Made by a program: the position numbers and the translations under genes
Notes under the pieces: generated by a model
What the model saw: the letters and a program-made list of their open reading frames with translations, nothing else
Told to the model about the DNA's origin: nothing
Databases searched by the model: none
In this document: positions 9,382 through 18,347 of the stretch, one piece after another
Layout: the number at the start of each line of letters is the position of its first letter
Position numbering within the stretch: the stretch's first letter is position 1
Assembly (NCBI GenBank): GCA_045531205.1
Contig: JAZSDN010000052.1
Location: 1 to 64,000, forward strand
DNA from: JAZNQL01 sp045531205
Lineage (GTDB): Bacteria > Bacillota > Clostridia > UMGS1883 > UMGS1540
DNA: 64,000 nucleotides
Direction of reading: 5' to 3'

Positions 9382-10233
9382 TTATCCAACAAAACATATT
9401 AAAATTAATGATGTTATTCCTCCAACAAGACCTACAATTTGCTTCTTTGAAAGATGTTCTTTAAAAATCAGCACAGACATCAACGAGCTTAAAACAATCG
9501 CACTTCCGTTTACAAGCGGAAAAAACAACTGACTCGGAAGCAGTCCGGAAAGTCTGAGATTTAAGAAATTCATGATATATGTACACACTCCGCACATAAT
9601 TGCAAAAGAAATATGCTTTTTTCTGAATTTTAATTCTCTGTAGTTTTTTTGTGCTCTTATTCTGCTGTAAATGAGCGAGCAAACGAATGCAACAAGCAAA
9701 AATCCGTTAAATTCAGCCTTATATTCAGAGAATTGATGTATTTTTTGCAATACACCAATACTTCCCTGAAACAGAAACGCCAGTACACAAAACAATAACC
9801 ATTTCTTATTTGTTTTCTTACCGTCTGTTTTGTCAAATGACAAATATATAAACCCAATCAGAATAAACACCAGAATCAGTTTTAAAATGCTGAATTTTTC
9901 TTTAAAAAATATCCCGGACATTGTGGGAATAATCATAGAAGATGTTGTTACCAAAAGTGTGATATGCATCGGACCTGAATTCAGGGCACGCATTTTATAA
10001 AAATTACCGAGTGCGGTAACTACTCCAAACAAAAGTCCCAAAGCGACTGTAAAAAAAGACACTTGTCCGCCCAAAACAGCTATTCCAAACAACGCTATAC
10101 ACAGAGCATACATAATCATGTTAAATCTGTATATGTGATCATTTGTTGTTAGTTCCTTTTTGCATATATTATTAAAGAGGCAGTTCTGAAGAACCATAGA
10201 AGATATTGATATAATAGTTTTAATAAATAACAT
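9382..10233 (-). CDS. EamA/DMT-family transporter
   Basis: 283 aa, almost entirely hydrophobic, with ten predicted membrane spans in two five-span halves, the usual EamA layout. The second half holds the family-typical PLVNGSAIVLSSL stretch and the loop FKEHLSKKQIVG before the last span; FKEKFSILK is the equivalent in the first half. Members move small metabolites such as sugars, nucleosides or amino acids. It follows the LacI-type regulator and a copy of its palindrome (10247-10260) lies just upstream, so it is probably controlled by that regulator. It may import the substrate of the operon; this is inferred from position only. Confidence 0.85.
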   Translation of the reverse strand: MLFIKTIISISSMVLQNCLFNNICKKELTTNDHIYRFNMIMYALCIALFGIAVLGGQVSFFTVALGLLFGVVTALGNFYKMRALNSGPMHITLLVTTSSMIIPTMSGIFFKEKFSILKLILVFILIGFIYLSFDKTDGKKTNKKWLLFCVLAFLFQGSIGVLQKIHQFSEYKAEFNGFLLVAFVCSLIYSRIRAQKNYRELKFRKKHISFAIMCGVCTYIMNFLNLRLSGLLPSQLFFPLVNGSAIVLSSLMSVLIFKEHLSKKQIVGLVGGITSLILICFVG

Positions 10234-10246
10234 AATTTCTTCCTAT

Positions 10247-10260
10247 TGCAATCGGTTGCA
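10247..10260. promoter_or_regulatory. LacI-type operator, copy 2
   Basis: TGCAATCGGTTGCA: half-sites TGCAA/TTGCA around a central TCGG, typical of LacI/GalR operators. It lies between the lacI-type stop (10277) and the transporter start (10233), right before the transporter ribosome binding site. It is identical to the copy at 11321-11334. Confidence 0.8.
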
Positions 10261-10276
10261 CTAACTCCAAAAATTT

Positions 10277-11305
10277 TTAGTTAAATTGATGTATATTGCT
10301 TTTTAAAACAAGTTGAACATCTGTGTATACAGTTTTTGGAGAGACAGCCCCCATTATAATATGTTTCACAAGATATTCAAAAGCGTTTTCCATTTGTTTT
10401 TCTACATTCTGCGCGATGGTAGCAGATATAATTCCCTTTTTTATATATTTTTTTATATCTTGATATGTATCAAAGCTGACAAAGGGAACGGATATATTAT
10501 TTTCATCTATATATTCGCAAAGGGGTGAGCTTATTCCACTGGTTATGTAGATTCCGTCCGTTTCTTTGATATATTTTTCGAAAACATCAGAAATGATTTC
10601 AGAAAAATATTCTTTGTTATCTTTCATATCAATACTTTTTAAAATACTTAATCCAAATTCTTTACATGCATTTTTAAAGGCAGACTCTGCATCGGAGTGA
10701 AGCGCACTGTCCTTGTCTCCTGTAAAAAGAAGAATATTTTTTCTTGCTCTACTTTTAAGACAATTATATAAAAATTCCGCTGCAAGATAGGAGGATATTT
10801 CCTCATTATGCTTTGACACAAAAAGACAGTCAACGGATTTATTTATTGCCTGCACCTGTACAACATTGGGATTTTCTTTGCAAACTTCATTTAACATATA
10901 GGTATATTTTTTCGAACTCATTCCGGCAACAATAACCCCATTATAACCCTTATATCGGTTCAAAACCTCAACATAATTTTCAGGTTTATTTTCAAGAGAA
11001 TTCATTATTGTTATATCATACTGGATTTTATAATCCTTTAATTTCTCATAAGCATTTTCAATACCTACAATCATTTTATCAGTATTTACATCAAACCGAC
11101 TGTTGATAAGTATGCCGATACGTACATTTTTCATCGAAAGCCTTGAAGCAAATTTATTGGGTGTAAAACCATATTTATTTGCAGCTTCTAATATTATTTT
11201 TCTTTTCTCCTCACTGATTTTTCCGTTTGGACTAAATGCACGGCTTATCATTGACGGTGTCATATTCAATTCCTTTGCAAGTGTATATATCGTAACATTT
11301 GACAC
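10277..11305 (-). CDS. LacI/GalR-family transcriptional regulator
   Basis: 342 aa from GTG at 11305. This start is chosen because GGAGG sits 8 bp upstream and the helix-turn-helix then starts at residue 3, as usual for the family. An upstream in-frame ATG at 11347 would put the operator inside the coding region. Residues 3-50 form the DNA-binding domain (IYTLAKELNMTPSMISRAF and the hinge YGFTPNKFA); residues 60-340 form the periplasmic-binding-protein-like sensor domain with NGVIVAG and VPFVSFDTY. The effector is probably a sugar. Its promoter carries operator copy 1, so it likely represses itself and the four genes downstream. Confidence 0.9.
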   Translation of the reverse strand: MSNVTIYTLAKELNMTPSMISRAFSPNGKISEEKRKIILEAANKYGFTPNKFASRLSMKNVRIGILINSRFDVNTDKMIVGIENAYEKLKDYKIQYDITIMNSLENKPENYVEVLNRYKGYNGVIVAGMSSKKYTYMLNEVCKENPNVVQVQAINKSVDCLFVSKHNEEISSYLAAEFLYNCLKSRARKNILLFTGDKDSALHSDAESAFKNACKEFGLSILKSIDMKDNKEYFSEIISDVFEKYIKETDGIYITSGISSPLCEYIDENNISVPFVSFDTYQDIKKYIKKGIISATIAQNVEKQMENAFEYLVKHIIMGAVSPKTVYTDVQLVLKSNIHQFN

Positions 11306-11320
11306 AAAATTCACCTCCGG

Positions 11321-11334
11321 TGCAATCGGTTGCA
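11321..11334. promoter_or_regulatory. LacI-type operator, copy 1
   Basis: TGCAATCGGTTGCA, identical to the copy at 10247-10260. It starts 3 bp downstream of the -10 box of the lacI-type promoter and ends next to the ribosome binding site, so a bound repressor would cover the transcription start. Confidence 0.85.
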
Positions 11335-11337
11335 CTA

Positions 11338-11366
11338 AGTATAGCATAATTCAAGAAAGCTGTCAA
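11338..11366 (-). promoter_or_regulatory. Consensus sigma-A promoter of the lacI-led operon
   Basis: TTGACA (11366-11361), exactly 17 bp, TATACT (11343-11338), then the 14-bp operator and GGAGG. It is one of the strongest promoter matches in the window. Confidence 0.9.
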
Positions 11367-11482
11367 TAGTTATTTTTGTCCGCCACTGTAACAAGCAGGG
11401 AAAATGTATATCATTTTCCAAAATATTTTAGGATATCCTAAGACCTTATGAACGGTGCATCGTAAACGCTGCACCCTACAAT

Positions 11483-11519
11483 AAAAGGCAGAAACGATTG
11501 ATTTCGTTTCTGCCTTTTT
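11483..11519. terminator. Terminator after the 1299-aa glycosidase-like gene
   Basis: Stem AAAAGGCAGAAACGA with its complement, 6-nt loop, T-run on either strand. It ends the minus-strand gene whose stop is at 11567. Between it and the lacI-type promoter lie small palindromes (for example GGAAAATG/CATTTTCC near 11400) but no gene. Confidence 0.8.
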
Positions 11520-11566
11520 AATTACTGTCCTTACGAGTACGCCTCATATGCCTGCTGTTTTTTGTT

Positions 11567-14500
11567 TTATTGTTCTTTTACAATATTAGCGCCTAAGTTT
11601 CTTACAACATTTTGCTGTCCTTCATCTTCGTCGGTCATAAGAGTGAGAACTCCATTATCCAAATCCAAAAGTTCTTTATATGTTACAGCCTTTGTTTTAC
11701 CGTATATACGTGTTCCGTCTAAAGTTTCAACATAAGGAGTTGCATAATAAACTGTTCTTTCACTTCCCTCCGGAATTACAAGGTTTGCATAAAGTATTCC
11801 TCTGGGGTTCATCGACGCACCTATCAAAAAGCTTGAAGTAAAGTTTTTGTCTGTTACGCCGTAAACATTCTCTCCACTTCTTATACGATGGAAAATATTA
11901 TGGAAGGTAAATGGCTTGTAACCTGCTTCAACTGTAGGATTGGTTGCCAATGTTGTAACTACAAAACCTGCTTTTGCATAGGTGTTATATGAAGAGTCTA
12001 CAAGTGCTAAAAATCTTATTGCCTTATCACCGCTTGAAAGTGTGGCTCTTTGTGCCTGTGCACTTGAAATTATGTTATGATTTGGAGCGTCATACCATAC
12101 AGCAGATAAGGAAACAGTTGCATCATTATCACCAATTGGAGCTTTTGCACCGCCTTCTGATGTGTAAAGCTTACCACCAAGCTGCCAGCCCTTGAAGTAG
12201 CCGGACTGTGAAACAATAGAAACATTTGAATCAACAGCCGATTTTACAGGTCGGAGTGAAATTTTACCAGCTCCTTGTGCATAAACTGTAGTCTGCTGCT
12301 GACCGCCATTATCGCTTCCGAGATTATATATAACCGAAACAGGACGTTTATTTTCTTTTATGCTGTCAAGTTTTTTGTCCCTGGTTATTTTTATTCCGCG
12401 ATATGCGGCGTAATTGTCAACTCCCATACCGCAGCTACCACCGAGTTTTATCATAATTGCGTTTACATTGGGGTCGTCAATAGATACTGTTGCTGTGTGG
12501 TCTGCTACATAATACTCATTTTTAATTAGCGTTGTAGTTTCATTTCCGTTGACCCTTGTATATGTACTTGCATTTGCCAGAGTTTTTGTTTCATAATTCA
12601 AGTTTGTTAAATACTCGTCAATTGGAGTATAACTACCGTCATCATTTTTATGATATAGCAGTACTGTGGTATCTACTCGGTTACTTTTCGATTGTCTATG
12701 TATTGCTGAAGTTGTTGTTATCGTATACTGATATCCCGGTTCAACATCAACCATTTTTGTAAGTCCTATCCACGAACCTCTTGTTATATAACAGCTTGGG
12801 TAAATGGTTGAGTCATACCTAAAGAAGTTAGTTTGCTTTTCGGCATGCTGAGGATAATAGCCGTCTGTAGTGTAGTCCCAACCTGCGGGAAGGTCTATTG
12901 AGTTTGTATAATTTGTGCCGTTATAGTTATATACAAAGGGTACATTTTGGTAATTGTTTGTAAAGTTTTCTCTATATACAACGTTTGCGTCCTCGTATTC
13001 GTAGATTGCAGCAGCACCAGCAGCAAGACTCATATTAACTGCAGTCTGTGTTTCTGTGCTCTGTAATGTTACGGTAGAACCTGTTGTATTACCATATTCA
13101 GTACGTGTGCCTGTAATTTTAACAGGGAGTGTAAATGAAGCTGTTTGTGTATTATTGGGGTCACGGTTTAATACTGCAATATATGTTTTGTCGGCACCCT
13201 GCCATACATAGTACCATACAGCCTTATCGTTTGAAGTGTTACCGTCATTCAAATCGCAGTTCTGGTAAGCAAGCATTGTACCTTCATCTGTATTAAACAT
13301 TTTGTAAAGTATGGGCATTTCTTCTTTTGCAATGGGAGGAATTGCCGCTGCAAAGTCTGCGTGAGCAGGGTCTGATATACCGGGTGTGTCACCGCCACTG
13401 CCCATGTGATAATAACCACCGTAGGTTACTCCTGTAAAGGGTATCTGGTACATCATGTGACGTGCTTCGTTTTCTGTTGGGAAGTAGTCTCTCCATGCAA
13501 ATGTCTGAATAATTACTGCTGTAGGCTTATTGTGGTGCTTTGGTGCATCGTTTGCAAGCTCCTGCAATGCAGGAGTTATATAAGTTGCATACGAACCTCT
13601 GTTTGAACAATATGCATCAACGCAAAGCATATCTACAGTTTTAAAGTGTGACTCACGATAACCGATATCTGATTCTACAAAGTATACAGGGTGGTCGGGA
13701 TCAGTATCACGGAGAATCTGATAACTGCTGCGAAGCCATGCTTCAGGACTTTTTGCTTCGTTAGGCTCGTCCTGTACGCCCCAGGCGAATACTGCAGGAT
13801 GGTCTTTTACTACATTTACTGCATTTATAGTTTCAGAAGGATATCTTCCGCAGGGGTTTGCATTTGAATAAAGATTTACTATTGCTTTTATTCCATACTG
13901 CTGACATAAATCAAGTTGTTTTAAAATATTTTCAGCACTTCTTGTATATCCTATTGTGGTAACTGTAACACCAACATTTTTTGCTACCTGAAGTACTTCG
14001 GCAGTTGTTGCAGAGTTACCAATTACTACATGAAAAGGTTTTCCGTCCTCATCTATCCAATCACCATTTTCATTTAAGTGAGTAGGTCTTGAATAATAAA
14101 TAAAGTAATTTGTATTTGAGCCTACCATATTTCCGCTTGCATTATAAACCTCGCTTGTTACAATAAACTCATCACCATAAGAAGGAGAAAGAGCTGCAGT
14201 TGTAAATGGAACCAAAATGGTAGAAGCTATTGCAGTATTTTTTTCTACAAGCTTTGTATTGTTGCCCTTTTTTGTTATATATGTTTTTACTGTACCGCCC
14301 GGGTATGCTGAAACAGCAGCACCGGTTACATTTACTGTAGCTGTGCCTCCATCCCATTCGGTATAATAATACCACTGGTCGGTTTCGATAGAACAGAGCT
14401 TTGCATTTTCTACTTTCTGCAAAGAAATGTCGTCAACATAAACATCATGGTAGCCGTCTGTATTAATATAAAGTTTTATTGATGTCGTGCCGGGAATTTG

Positions 14501-15466
14501 CTCTACCGTAAAGTATTTTACAATTTTTGTCCATACATTTAACTGACGGTTATCGTTTACATCCTTATATGTTTCAGGATAGCCCTGGGTTTTAATAACA
14601 TTGCCGTTTGCATCGTAATAGTATAATCTTGCATAACATTTTTTACCAGCTACAAAGTATGCATTCATTGTAAATTTATATGTAGCTAGGGGTTCAACTG
14701 AAACTGTTTGAGAAATTGAGGGGTAGTAACCGCCTACTCCATAAAGTCTTACAGAGTGAGTCCCTGAGTTTGCCTTGTCTGTTGAATAAAGAGTGTATTT
14801 ATTTGAACCCCATGCACCTTTACTATCCATAGGATTCCAACTTGCAGGACCTGCACCTGATGCTATTTCAAATCCGGGGTTTGCAATAATGTTAGGATTT
14901 GAAGTCTGTCTGTCTATCTGTTCCCATGCATATTCTTCGGGATACTGGATAAGCATTGCAGTATCAAAGTATATTTTGCCGCCTGTGTTTATACCAAACG
15001 AAGCTATTGCATAGGATGCTCCTTCAGGTACTACAAGGTCTAAATAATACTGTCCCCAAGTGCCTATTGTGGGATCTTTTTCGCCTGAAGTTGTTGCAAG
15101 CTGTTTATTATCTTCTGAATAAACGGTTAAAGACATAAACACTTTGCCGCTGTAGCTTACCGCGTTGTAATGCAGAGTAAACTCAAGCATTTCGCCTTCT
15201 GTTACTGCGTGACGCTGTGAAAATGACGATGTCGCTTCTGCATCAACATACAAAGATGCGCTACCTGTCCACGCCTTATCACTTGTTGCGTAGTATTTTG
15301 CCGAACCTGAAAACTGCCAGCCTGATGCGTCCATTTCAAAGTCGCTGTTTACTGTTTTTGACAGTGTGCTTGTAAGCCCTGCATTTGTATTTGTTGCCTG
15401 TACAGGTACAAAAAGGGTTGTACATAACATTGCAAAAACAATAAACCATGTTAAAATCCTTCTCAT
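11567..15466 (-). CDS. Giant secreted glycoside-hydrolase-like protein, paralogue of the gene at 1806
   Basis: 1299 aa from the ATG at 15466, which has GGAGG 7-8 bp upstream and starts the signal peptide (MRRILTWFIVFAML, ending PVQAT). An in-frame start at 15499 lacks a ribosome binding site and would add 11 residues before the signal. Domain order matches the 1315-aa paralogue: two CBM4/9-like jelly rolls, Ig-like domain, TIM barrel with HPAVFAWGVQDEP near residue 560, beta-sandwich, one copy of the shared PGY module (about 870-1060), Listeria/Bacteroides-type repeat ending SLSAVWY, and the AIRFLALVD domain. The two proteins align along their whole length; the stretch after the barrel differs most, which suggests different glycan preferences. 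GH family not assigned. Confidence 0.8.
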   Translation of the reverse strand: MRRILTWFIVFAMLCTTLFVPVQATNTNAGLTSTLSKTVNSDFEMDASGWQFSGSAKYYATSDKAWTGSASLYVDAEATSSFSQRHAVTEGEMLEFTLHYNAVSYSGKVFMSLTVYSEDNKQLATTSGEKDPTIGTWGQYYLDLVVPEGASYAIASFGINTGGKIYFDTAMLIQYPEEYAWEQIDRQTSNPNIIANPGFEIASGAGPASWNPMDSKGAWGSNKYTLYSTDKANSGTHSVRLYGVGGYYPSISQTVSVEPLATYKFTMNAYFVAGKKCYARLYYYDANGNVIKTQGYPETYKDVNDNRQLNVWTKIVKYFTVEQIPGTTSIKLYINTDGYHDVYVDDISLQKVENAKLCSIETDQWYYYTEWDGGTATVNVTGAAVSAYPGGTVKTYITKKGNNTKLVEKNTAIASTILVPFTTAALSPSYGDEFIVTSEVYNASGNMVGSNTNYFIYYSRPTHLNENGDWIDEDGKPFHVVIGNSATTAEVLQVAKNVGVTVTTIGYTRSAENILKQLDLCQQYGIKAIVNLYSNANPCGRYPSETINAVNVVKDHPAVFAWGVQDEPNEAKSPEAWLRSSYQILRDTDPDHPVYFVESDIGYRESHFKTVDMLCVDAYCSNRGSYATYITPALQELANDAPKHHNKPTAVIIQTFAWRDYFPTENEARHMMYQIPFTGVTYGGYYHMGSGGDTPGISDPAHADFAAAIPPIAKEEMPILYKMFNTDEGTMLAYQNCDLNDGNTSNDKAVWYYVWQGADKTYIAVLNRDPNNTQTASFTLPVKITGTRTEYGNTTGSTVTLQSTETQTAVNMSLAAGAAAIYEYEDANVVYRENFTNNYQNVPFVYNYNGTNYTNSIDLPAGWDYTTDGYYPQHAEKQTNFFRYDSTIYPSCYITRGSWIGLTKMVDVEPGYQYTITTTSAIHRQSKSNRVDTTVLLYHKNDDGSYTPIDEYLTNLNYETKTLANASTYTRVNGNETTTLIKNEYYVADHTATVSIDDPNVNAIMIKLGGSCGMGVDNYAAYRGIKITRDKKLDSIKENKRPVSVIYNLGSDNGGQQQTTVYAQGAGKISLRPVKSAVDSNVSIVSQSGYFKGWQLGGKLYTSEGGAKAPIGDNDATVSLSAVWYDAPNHNIISSAQAQRATLSSGDKAIRFLALVDSSYNTYAKAGFVVTTLATNPTVEAGYKPFTFHNIFHRIRSGENVYGVTDKNFTSSFLIGASMNPRGILYANLVIPEGSERTVYYATPYVETLDGTRIYGKTKAVTYKELLDLDNGVLTLMTDEDEGQQNVVRNLGANIVKEQ

Positions 15467-15508
15467 TCTCGTTTCCTCCAAAAAATTTATTTTTAACAAT
15501 ACTTTTTC

Positions 15509-15537
15509 ATTATATCACGTTATATATTTTTTTGCAA
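15509..15537 (-). promoter_or_regulatory. Sigma-A promoter of the 1299-aa gene
   Basis: TTGCAA (15537-15532), 17 bp, TATAAT (15514-15509), about 40 bp before the start codon. The spacer has no copy of either palindrome seen at the other promoters of this locus. Confidence 0.7.
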
Positions 15538-15564
15538 GCTTTTTTTATATTTATAAAAAGTAAA

Positions 15565-15584
15565 GAACGGCACGCAAGCCGTTC
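15565..15584 (-). terminator. Small terminator after the 175-aa gene
   Basis: GAACGGC / GCCGTTC stem with a 6-nt loop. On the minus strand it is followed by TTTACTTTTT. It lies about 60 bp past the stop at 15647. Confidence 0.55.
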
Positions 15585-15646
15585 CATCAATATTTGATAT
15601 ATTTACTAAAAAAACATAAAAACCATCCCTTACATTTTAGGGCAAT

Positions 15647-16174
15647 TTATTCATCTTTATATACAAAAAAGTCGTAGCCGTTTTTGTTTTGGTTTTCTAT
15701 TATATATAAGGAATATTTATTTTCTTTTTCGAGGCGGCAGGTTATTACTTTTTTGCGTTTTTCACTTGACAGTTCAAACACATATCCCCCTTCCTGTGCA
15801 AGAAGGTACTTGCCTTGATTATCGGGCAGTAGGTTACACACTATATCTCCGTTGACACGCAACACTTTAAGCTCTTTTTCAGAAAGATTTACAAAGCGGA
15901 CATAGGCTCTGTCTTCTCTTTTTTGTAAAAATGGTTCTTCTATTATTACAAGAGCAGGTTTTTGCATACTTTTTATTATCGCTACGCTTATATTAACTTT
16001 TTCTGCTGGTAATTTCTTTTTTATAAGCATTCTGCCGTGGGATGTCAAAACTTCTGCTGATATTTCGTTTAGTCCCGATGCGTTTATATAGGGAGTTATT
16101 TCTCCAAATTTAAGAGGTTTGCCTTCTATATAACATTCTCCGTTTTGAAATAAATTTACATATCTTATTTGCAT
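15647..16174 (-). CDS. Hypothetical protein, possibly DUF4397-like beta-sandwich
   Basis: 175 aa with no signal peptide or membrane span. Residues 88-170 (AYVRFVNLSE, VNGDIVCNLLPD, GGYVFELSS, YSLYIIENQN) resemble the beta-strand pattern of DUF4397; the first 85 residues are also beta-rich. The match is by eye and weak, and I do not know its function. Its ATG follows directly on the T-run of a hairpin (16179-16225) whose 3' arm contains its only ribosome binding site, AAGGAAAG. Expression may therefore depend on that structure opening. Confidence 0.6.
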   Translation of the reverse strand: MQIRYVNLFQNGECYIEGKPLKFGEITPYINASGLNEISAEVLTSHGRMLIKKKLPAEKVNISVAIIKSMQKPALVIIEEPFLQKREDRAYVRFVNLSEKELKVLRVNGDIVCNLLPDNQGKYLLAQEGGYVFELSSEKRKKVITCRLEKENKYSLYIIENQNKNGYDFFVYKDE

Positions 16175-16226
16175 AAAAAACCGTCACTTTCCTTTCTATG
16201 CATAATATGCAGGAAAATGACGGTTG
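16175..16226 (-). terminator. Terminator-like hairpin covering the ribosome binding site of the next gene
   Basis: Follows the dnaI-like stop (16235). Stem AACCGTCA/TGACGGTT continued by AGGAAA/TTTCCT and an inner TGCATA/TATGCA pairing; a T6 run follows and ends exactly at the ATG of the 175-aa gene (16174). AAGGAAAG in the 3' arm is that gene's only Shine-Dalgarno, so the hairpin could both terminate and block initiation. Confidence 0.7.
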
Positions 16227-16234
16227 ATGCTTTT

Positions 16235-17209
16235 TTATAAAAGTCTTATATCTTCTCCAAAAAATTTGAACTGTACAAAACAGCCAAGTATTCTTGACAT
16301 TATTCTTTCGGAATATACTTTTCTGATATCAGGAAGAGATAAATTGGTGTTTATTATCATACTTTTTTTATTAAGTATTCTTGTGTTTATTATCCTGAAA
16401 AGTTCCGACACCGAGGATGATGTTATAAATTCTGTTCCAAGGTCGTCTATTATCAAAAGGTCTGCTGTTATCAGCCTGTCTGCCCAAAGGTTTAAAGATG
16501 GGTCTGCTTTACCGAAACGGATATTATCAAGTGCTGTAAAAATATCGCCCGCACTCTGGTATAAAACATCGTACCCTTCTTTTATAAGCTCGTTTGCTAT
16601 GCAGGAGGACAGATAGGTTTTGCCGAGTCCCGACGAGCCATAGAAAAACAGGTTTTCGTTTTTTGTGCCAAAATCCTGCACAAACTCTTTGGTTTCAGCA
16701 AGTATTTCTTTCATATTCTCCCGTGGAGAAATTTCTTCTGTTCTGAATGGTTTAGGACTGAAAATATTCAAGTCAAAATTTGCAAAGGTTTGTTCTAAAA
16801 GCTGTGCTCCCATATTTGCGTTTTTATAAAGCTTTTGTGTTACATATTCTTTATAGCAGGTACACAGTTTTCCGTCTACAGTTCCGGTATCATTACATTT
16901 TGAACATTCGTAAGGTGGATTCAGGCAATCTTCGCTATAGCCAAGTTCTGATATAAGCTGTTTTTTCTTTTCGTTTAACATCTGTAATTTTTCGGCTATA
17001 AAAGTGCCTGCATCGTCAGCTGTAAGCTCGCCTTTTGAAACTGCCGAAAAGACCTGATAGCCTACCCCTAAAATTTCGTTATCTATCTGTTCAATTTCAG
17101 GGTTTTGGGCATAAAGTTCCGCACGCAGGGAATCTATCTTTTCTTTGCGTTTTTGTATTTTTTTATTGAATTCGGCATTGATTTCAGCTAAAAATTTATT
17201 CTCCGACAC
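16235..17209 (-). CDS. dnaI: Helicase loader, DnaI/DnaC-like AAA+ ATPase
   Basis: 324 aa from GTG at 17209, chosen because AGAGGAAG lies 7-8 bp upstream. The ATG at 17305 would overlap the DnaD gene by 110 bp and has no ribosome binding site. A zinc-binding region (CSKCNDTG, then CTCYKEY, about residues 115-135) precedes the AAA+ domain with Walker A GSSGLGKT (about 188) and Walker B LLIIDDLG (about 252). It would load the replicative helicase DnaB/DnaC at forks. It overlaps the stop of the DnaD gene by 14 bp, so the two are translated together, the normal clostridial arrangement. Confidence 0.85.
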   Translation of the reverse strand: MSENKFLAEINAEFNKKIQKRKEKIDSLRAELYAQNPEIEQIDNEILGVGYQVFSAVSKGELTADDAGTFIAEKLQMLNEKKKQLISELGYSEDCLNPPYECSKCNDTGTVDGKLCTCYKEYVTQKLYKNANMGAQLLEQTFANFDLNIFSPKPFRTEEISPRENMKEILAETKEFVQDFGTKNENLFFYGSSGLGKTYLSSCIANELIKEGYDVLYQSAGDIFTALDNIRFGKADPSLNLWADRLITADLLIIDDLGTEFITSSSVSELFRIINTRILNKKSMIINTNLSLPDIRKVYSERIMSRILGCFVQFKFFGEDIRLL

Positions 17210-18185
17210 TGCGTTTCTTCCTCTTTTCAAGAGCACGGCGTTCAAATTCCGAATAATCATACTCGCCTGTTTGCTCGTAATCTGTGAATTTATTGTTCTT
17301 ACCATTCGGTTTTGGCGGTTTTATGGGTTGTGTATCCTTTTCTATGTCGCTTGTTTTGGTTATGCCCTGTCTGTGCCAGGACTGCAATATTGCATTTATG
17401 TAAGGAAATGATGCATTGCCTGTTGCCAGAACTGTTTTTTCATAAGCCGCTTTAATAAGTTCTGTAGGCAGTTTCAGTTCTTCTGTCCACTGCAATATAT
17501 ATGCATATTCAGAATCCGAAAGCTGGCGGCCCGTTATTCCGAATGTACGTTTGAATTTACGGGTTATTTTTCCTCTTTTATCGGTTTCAGTAAGATAGGT
17601 TTCGGCATCTTCTATATTAGAAATTCCTTTTTCATTCCACTCCATTGCGATTTTTTCGGCATAGCGGATATTATATTTTTCCATTGCCGCACAATGTTCT
17701 AAAAGCATAAGTATTACTTCAGGTGAAAGTTCAAGCCAGTCATATATTCCATAAAGTACGGCTACTTCTGATGTAGAAAAGGTTTTGCCGAATATATTCT
17801 CTGCATGCTCAAGCAAAAGTGCAAGGTCGGCATTTTCGGAAACGGCTACGGCAAGGTCTTTGGTTTTATACTGCGGTCTTACTGCGGCTTTTGCCTTTGG
17901 AACTATTGGAGAAGATAAATCTTCGAATACAACAGACCCGTCTTTTTGAAGCTTTACAAGTCCTATTCTCTCCCAGTATTCCCACGCCATCCTGACATCC
18001 GACTCAATAATACCAAGTGCTTCTGCTATTGCTTTATTGTCAAGCTCGGCATTTTCGGCAAAGCAATGACGTAATCCGTAAAGGTATACCTTTACAAATG
18101 TTGCATTCGCTTCGGGCATATATTTATCTATAAAAGCACACGGCAGCGGAAACGAAGCTGCACCGTGCATTGTGTAATTTGCCAA
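17196..18185 (-). CDS. dnaD: DnaD-domain replication initiation protein
   Basis: 329 aa. The start is TTG at 18185 with AGAGGTGAT 9 bp upstream; the first ATG is five codons in and too far from it. The N-terminal part (about 25-100) looks like a winged helix (AIAEALGIIESDVRMAWEYWERIGLV). The middle and C-terminal parts hold two DnaB_2-type helical domains; FPYINAILQSWHRQGI near residue 275 is the conserved YxxxIxxxW motif that contacts DNA in DnaD. DnaD remodels DNA and helps recruit the helicase at oriC and restart sites. Followed by the helicase loader gene. Confidence 0.88.
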   Translation of the reverse strand: MANYTMHGAASFPLPCAFIDKYMPEANATFVKVYLYGLRHCFAENAELDNKAIAEALGIIESDVRMAWEYWERIGLVKLQKDGSVVFEDLSSPIVPKAKAAVRPQYKTKDLAVAVSENADLALLLEHAENIFGKTFSTSEVAVLYGIYDWLELSPEVILMLLEHCAAMEKYNIRYAEKIAMEWNEKGISNIEDAETYLTETDKRGKITRKFKRTFGITGRQLSDSEYAYILQWTEELKLPTELIKAAYEKTVLATGNASFPYINAILQSWHRQGITKTSDIEKDTQPIKPPKPNGKNNKFTDYEQTGEYDYSEFERRALEKRKKRSVGE

Positions 18186-18293
18186 GCTTTATCACCTCTT
18201 GTATTTTTTCTTTAAAAAAGTGTATCATTATTATTATACTTCTTTAAAACTTTTTCGTCAACCAAAATTTTTTATTTTTTAAGAAAAAAGTTC

Positions 18294-18322
18294 TTGACTA
18301 TTTCGCTAAACTATACTATAAT
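18294..18322 (+). promoter_or_regulatory. Promoter of the tRNA-Ser gene
   Basis: TTGACT, 17 bp, TATAAT, ending 25 bp before the mature tRNA 5' end. Confidence 0.85.
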
Positions 18323-18347
18323 TATATGGCGGTCAAGTCAAAGACTC

